Source: Candidatus Dormiibacterota bacterium
GTDB lineage: Bacteria; Chloroflexota; Dormibacteria; Aeolococcales; Aeolococcaceae
Direction of reading: 5' to 3'
Assembly (NCBI GenBank): GCA_003142035.1
Contig: PLOF01000074.1
Coordinates: 31,402-95,401, forward strand
Length of the DNA stretch: 64,000 bases
The position numbers were made by a program, and so were the translations under genes. Below the pieces are notes generated by a model, which worked only from the letters and a program-made list of their open reading frames with translations, did not search any database and was not told the origin of the DNA. The stretch's first letter is position 1, and the number at the start of each line of letters is the position of its first letter. Shown one piece after another: positions 61,270 to 64,000 of this stretch.

Positions 61270-61998
61270 GTGACCTCTGAAGCGGTGCGGTCCCCGGGCG
61301 AAACGGCCCCTCGCCCTCCGCGCCAGCGCCTCATCGAGGGACGCTGGGGATGGCTGGACGTCCTGATCGTCGGGCCCCTGGTGGCCAGCTCCATCTACTA
61401 CTACGTGGGACTGCCTCTCGGCACCTGGCTGATCCTGAACAACCAGCCGGTGAAGGCCGCGCTGCTCCGGGGGTCCACGGCGTCGATGATCCTGACCGGG
61501 GCCGCGGTCCGGACCTCCGGCCTGAGCATCTGGGTGGCACTGCTCGCCCCCCTCCCGATCACCATGTGCACCGATCCCTGCTTCTTCTACGGGGGCCGCC
61601 GCTACGGCCGGTCCCTCATCGACTTCCTTGGCCGCAACGACCCCAGGTGGAGCCGGCGGCTGGCCCGGGGGGAGCGGATCTTTGCCCGCTGGGCCGGCTG
61701 GGCGGTCTTCCTCGCCCCGGTGATCTGGCTGCCCAACTCCGTCTTCTACTTCCTGGCGGGGGAGCCCCGGAAGATGCGGTTCTGGCGGTTCATCCTCCTG
61801 GACGCCGCCGGCGAGCTGGCCTACATCGCGGAGATCGAGGCTCTTGGCTACTTCATCGGCAAGCCGGCCGAGGACGTCGCCAAATCTCTCTCCAACTACA
61901 GCCTCCCGATCGTGATCGGGATGGTGGTCCTGGTCGTGCTCGTCTCGGTGGTGACCGGGGCTCGGCAGGCGCGCACGGGTTCAGGTCCCGCGAGGTGA
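61270..61998 (+). CDS. VTT/DedA-like membrane protein
   Basis: A 242-residue integral membrane protein of the VTT (SNARE-associated, DedA) type: FFYGGRRYGRSLIDFLGRNDP and FARWAGWAVFLAPVIWLPNSVFYFLAGEPRKMRFWRF resemble the reentrant loop and the family core. DedA proteins are proposed lipid flippases. The GTG has CACAAT exactly 6 bases upstream, a leaderless layout. Its stop overlaps the next gene as GTGA, tying it to the nucleotidase and polymerase genes. Confidence 0.85.
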   Translation: MTSEAVRSPGETAPRPPRQRLIEGRWGWLDVLIVGPLVASSIYYYVGLPLGTWLILNNQPVKAALLRGSTASMILTGAAVRTSGLSIWVALLAPLPITMCTDPCFFYGGRRYGRSLIDFLGRNDPRWSRRLARGERIFARWAGWAVFLAPVIWLPNSVFYFLAGEPRKMRFWRFILLDAAGELAYIAEIEALGYFIGKPAEDVAKSLSNYSLPIVIGMVVLVVLVSVVTGARQARTGSGPAR

Positions 61999-62681
61999 CG
62001 GACCTCGCCGATTCGGCGACAATCTCCCCCGTGGCCGACAGCCCACGGCAGTTCGTCCTCGGTGTGGACCTGGATGGCGTCTGCGCCGACTACTACCCGT
62101 TCATGCGTGGGGTGATCGCGGAGTGGCTCGGCCGGGACCTGGAGTCCCTCCCCCCCGATGTCGGCTGGGAGCTGACCGAGTGGGGCATCGAACCGGGCGA
62201 GTTCCACAAGGTGCATCGCTTCGCGGTGGTGGAGCGCCATCTCTACCGGGACATGGGGATGATCGCCGGCGCCGGGCCCGCGCTGCGCCGCCTCTCCAAC
62301 CTCGGCATCCGGATCCGGATCATCACCCACCGCCTGGTCATCGAGCACTTCCACCGGATGGCGGTGGGCCAGACCATCGAGTGGCTGGACCGTCACGGCA
62401 TCCCCTACTGGGACCTCTGCTTCATGGGGGAGAAAGGGGCCGTCAACGCCGATCTCTACCTCGAGGACGGTCCGCACAACATCGAGGCGCTGCTGCGCGA
62501 GCAGCGGGACGTGGTCGTCTTCAGCCATGCGGCCAACCAGCATCTCAAGGTGCCCGCCGGGGACCGCGCCCGCAACTGGGCGGAGGCGGAGCCGCTCGTC
62601 CTCGCCCGCTTCCGCGAGTGGGAGCAGCGCGGCGGGGCGACGGGGATGCGCCGCCGCGCATCGGATCGCGCCGCCGAGTGA
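61995..62681 (+). CDS. 5'(3')-deoxyribonucleotidase (NT5C-like)
   Basis: A HAD-fold pyrimidine deoxynucleotidase of about 228 residues; the nucleophile motif VLGVDLDGVCADYYPFMR, the segment ITHRLV and YLEDGPHNIEAL fit the NT5C type C family, which dephosphorylates deoxynucleoside monophosphates such as dUMP and dTMP. Two starts compete: GTG 61995, overlapping the VTT stop as GTGA (used here), and GTG 62031, 7 bases after GACAAT. It sits between a membrane protein and a repair polymerase, coupled to both. Confidence 0.88.
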   Translation: MTDLADSATISPVADSPRQFVLGVDLDGVCADYYPFMRGVIAEWLGRDLESLPPDVGWELTEWGIEPGEFHKVHRFAVVERHLYRDMGMIAGAGPALRRLSNLGIRIRIITHRLVIEHFHRMAVGQTIEWLDRHGIPYWDLCFMGEKGAVNADLYLEDGPHNIEALLREQRDVVVFSHAANQHLKVPAGDRARNWAEAEPLVLARFREWEQRGGATGMRRRASDRAAE

Positions 62682-63676
62682 GCGCGGAGACCGTCGAGGT
62701 CGACGGCCGGGACCTCGCGATCAGCAACGGCGACAAGCTCTTCTTCCCCGAACGTGGGATCACCAAGCGCCAGCTCATTGACTACTACCTCGCGGTCGGT
62801 GAGGGAGCCTTGACCGGCTGCTTCGACCGCCCCTCCGTCCTCAAGCGCTACCCCAACGGGGCGACCGGCCCGTACTTCTTCCAGAAGCGCGCTCCAGTCG
62901 GCGACGCCGGATTCCTGCACACCACCACGGTGCAGTTCCCGAGCGGCCGCAGCGCCGACCTGCTGGTCATCGACTCGCTGGCGGCTCTGATCTGGTCGGT
63001 CAACCTCGGCTGCATCGACATCAATCCCTGGCCGGTGCGAAGCGGCGACACCGACCACCCCGACGAGCTGCGGGTCGACCTCGACCCCCAGCCCGACATC
63101 CCCTTCTCCGACATCCGCAAGGTGGCGCTGGTGGTGCGCGAGGTGCTCGAGGAGATGGACCTGAAGGGCTATCCCAAGACGTCGGGATCGCGGGGCATCC
63201 ACATCAACGTCCGGATCGTCCCCGAGCACGGCTTCACCAAGGTCCGGCGGGCCGCCCTGGCGCTCGCGCGCGAGGTCGAGCGCCGCGCCCCGACCCTCGC
63301 CACCAGCAAGTGGTGGAAGGAGGAGCGCCACGGCGTTTTCATCGACTACAACCAGAATGCCAGGGACCGCACCGTCGCCAGCGCCTACTCGGTGCGACCC
63401 GTGCCCGATGCGCGGGTCTCCTGTCCGCTGGAGTGGGACGAGGTGGCCGGCGTCGAGCCCGCCGACCTGACCGTGGAGACGGTGCCACGCCGATTGAGCC
63501 AGAAGGGGGACCCGGGCGCCGGCATCGACGCCGTCGCGTACCGGCTGGACCCCCTGCTGGAGCTGTCCGACCGCGACGAGCGCGAGGGACTGGGCGACGC
63601 CCCCTGGCCACCCCACTTCCCCAAGGGCGACGGCGAGCCCCGCCGCGTGGCTCCGTCGCGCGCCCGCAAGACCTGA
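62678..63676 (+). CDS. LigD-type polymerase/primase domain (PolDom)
   Basis: A 332-residue stand-alone archaeo-eukaryotic primase-like polymerase as found in bacterial LigD (and mycobacterial PrimPol-C). GDKLFFPERGITKRQLIDYY opens the domain, RYPNGATGPYFFQKR follows, the catalytic carboxylates are in ELRVDLDPQ, and KTSGSRGIHINVRI is the nucleotide-binding segment. It has no ligase or nuclease domain. Such enzymes fill short gaps with ribonucleotides or dNTPs in NHEJ or base excision repair. GTG overlaps the nucleotidase stop; a convergent ATP-dependent ligase lies beyond. Confidence 0.94.
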   Translation: MSAETVEVDGRDLAISNGDKLFFPERGITKRQLIDYYLAVGEGALTGCFDRPSVLKRYPNGATGPYFFQKRAPVGDAGFLHTTTVQFPSGRSADLLVIDSLAALIWSVNLGCIDINPWPVRSGDTDHPDELRVDLDPQPDIPFSDIRKVALVVREVLEEMDLKGYPKTSGSRGIHINVRIVPEHGFTKVRRAALALAREVERRAPTLATSKWWKEERHGVFIDYNQNARDRTVASAYSVRPVPDARVSCPLEWDEVAGVEPADLTVETVPRRLSQKGDPGAGIDAVAYRLDPLLELSDRDEREGLGDAPWPPHFPKGDGEPRRVAPSRARKT

Positions 63677-63751
63677 GGTACCACCCCCGCATCACGTCGC
63701 AAGCCTCGCTTCGCGCGACCTCCAGGCGGAGTGGGTTCACCCCCAAACCCC

Positions 63752-63775
63752 GTTAAGGACACGAACGTCCTTAAC
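63752..63775. repeat. GTTAAGGAC stem-loop, second copy
   Basis: GTTAAGGAC / GTCCTTAAC with a 6-base loop ACGAAC, the same 9-bp stem as at 21854-21877. Here it lies between the convergent PolDom and ligase genes. Both loops contain CGAA. The rest of 63677-63862 contains only this and the next hairpin. Confidence 0.85.
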
Positions 63776-63804
63776 CGGCTGCGAGGCATGCAGGGGGTGC
63801 TACC

Positions 63805-63823
63805 GGCGGTGAAGAGCACCGCC
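63805..63823. terminator. Hairpin between convergent repair genes
   Basis: A perfect 7-bp stem GGCGGTG / CACCGCC with an AAGAG loop lies 39 bases from the ligase stop codon. It may terminate the ligase or PolDom transcripts from either side, but there is no T-run, so the call rests on position and structure. Confidence 0.35.
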
Positions 63824-63862
63824 CGAGTCGCTTCGAGCCCACCTCAGCGTCGAGGCGATTGG

Positions 63863-64000
63863 CTAGGCGCTGCTTCCCAGGATCCGTGCGAGGTCGAAGG
63901 GGTGGGGCGGCAGCAGCTGGTCGTACCCGCATTCCGCCGCGGCCTTGTCGGGGCGCCAGCGCAGGAAGCGGGAGGCGTGGCGGAAGCGGTTGCCCTGCAG
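63863..64000 (-). CDS. ATP-dependent DNA ligase, C-terminal fragment (runs off window)
   Basis: Forty-five codons before a TAG stop (63865-63863) read NRFRHASRFLRWRPDKAAAE and on to the stop, which matches the C-terminal end of bacterial ATP-dependent DNA ligases (LigB/LigC type). The gene enters from beyond the right edge, and its N-terminal part cannot be seen. It faces the PolDom gene; LigC and PolDom are partners in mycobacterial gap repair, so a linked role is likely but inferred. Confidence 0.8.
   Translation of the reverse strand: MQGNRFRHASRFLRWRPDKAAAECGYDQLLPPHPFDLARILGSSA

Overview
The window is a high-GC (visibly about 70%), densely coded bacterial chromosome segment with short intergenic gaps, many GTG starts and overlapping stop/start codons. 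The gene content (split HisG plus HisZ, class II lysyl-tRNA synthetase, type III pantothenate kinase, SCO1664-family kinase-like protein, Ski2-like helicase, leaderless-looking promoters) suggests a high-GC Terrabacteria lineage such as Dormibacterota/Chloroflexota or a relative of Actinobacteria. That placement is inference; no rRNA or other decisive marker is present. I saw no prophage, insertion sequence, CRISPR array or rRNA operon.

Layout. 0.1-8 kb: two small lipoproteins, an AlkD DNA glycosylase with an anaerobic sulfatase-maturase-like radical SAM enzyme, a DHA2 efflux pump with a TetR regulator, a stand-alone TrpB2, and a Cys/His-rich unknown. 8-15.8 kb: CYTH protein, alpha/beta hydrolase, serS, lysS, greA, an intergenic transcription unit that looks like an orphan small RNA, dihydrouridine synthase and coaX. 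15.8-22.2 kb: an inverted-repeat element, two tandem degV genes, a TetR protein, an MFS transporter, a carbonic anhydrase, a metallophosphatase, and a second copy of the same inverted-repeat element. 22.2-38.4 kb: two large minus-strand biosynthetic operons, argCJBDRGH (arginine) and hisZGDB-HAFI followed by a GH15 glucosidase/trehalase-like gene. 38.4-48.8 kb: a membrane protein, a small HTH-like protein, a large LuxR-type ATPase regulator, a TPR protein, an orphan ParA, DUF503, a second DHA2 pump and a Ski2-like helicase. 48.8-64 kb: a kelch-like anchored protein, a GATase/deoxyribosyltransferase-like/uracil-DNA glycosylase operon, a kinase-like protein, tRNA-Arg(CCG) with a hairpin-repeat tail, a PrmC-like methyltransferase, a HAD phosphatase, an RDD-CPBP fusion, a MocR regulator divergent from a PNPOx-like protein, an EamA transporter, then VTT protein, 5'-deoxynucleotidase and LigD-type polymerase, facing the end of an ATP-dependent DNA ligase.

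How the genes work together. The arg operon holds every arginine-specific step from N-acetylglutamate to arginine except ornithine carbamoyltransferase, and carries its own repressor argR; an ARG-box-like palindrome lies inside its promoter. The his operon lacks hisC and hisE, which must lie elsewhere. DNA repair is over-represented (AlkD, uracil-DNA glycosylase, PolDom, ATP ligase, deoxynucleotidase). Two genome-wide habits stand out. First genes of transcription units often have a -10-like hexamer only 6-10 nt before the start codon (leaderless look). Downstream genes are chained by ATGA/GTGA overlaps.

The most noteworthy unexplained signals are the two-copy inverted-repeat element (15841-15959 and 21875-22054) with compensatory changes in its arms, the orphan promoter-hairpin-terminator unit at 13670-13780, a GTTAAGGAC stem-loop found twice, and a triple hairpin repeat downstream of tRNA-Arg.
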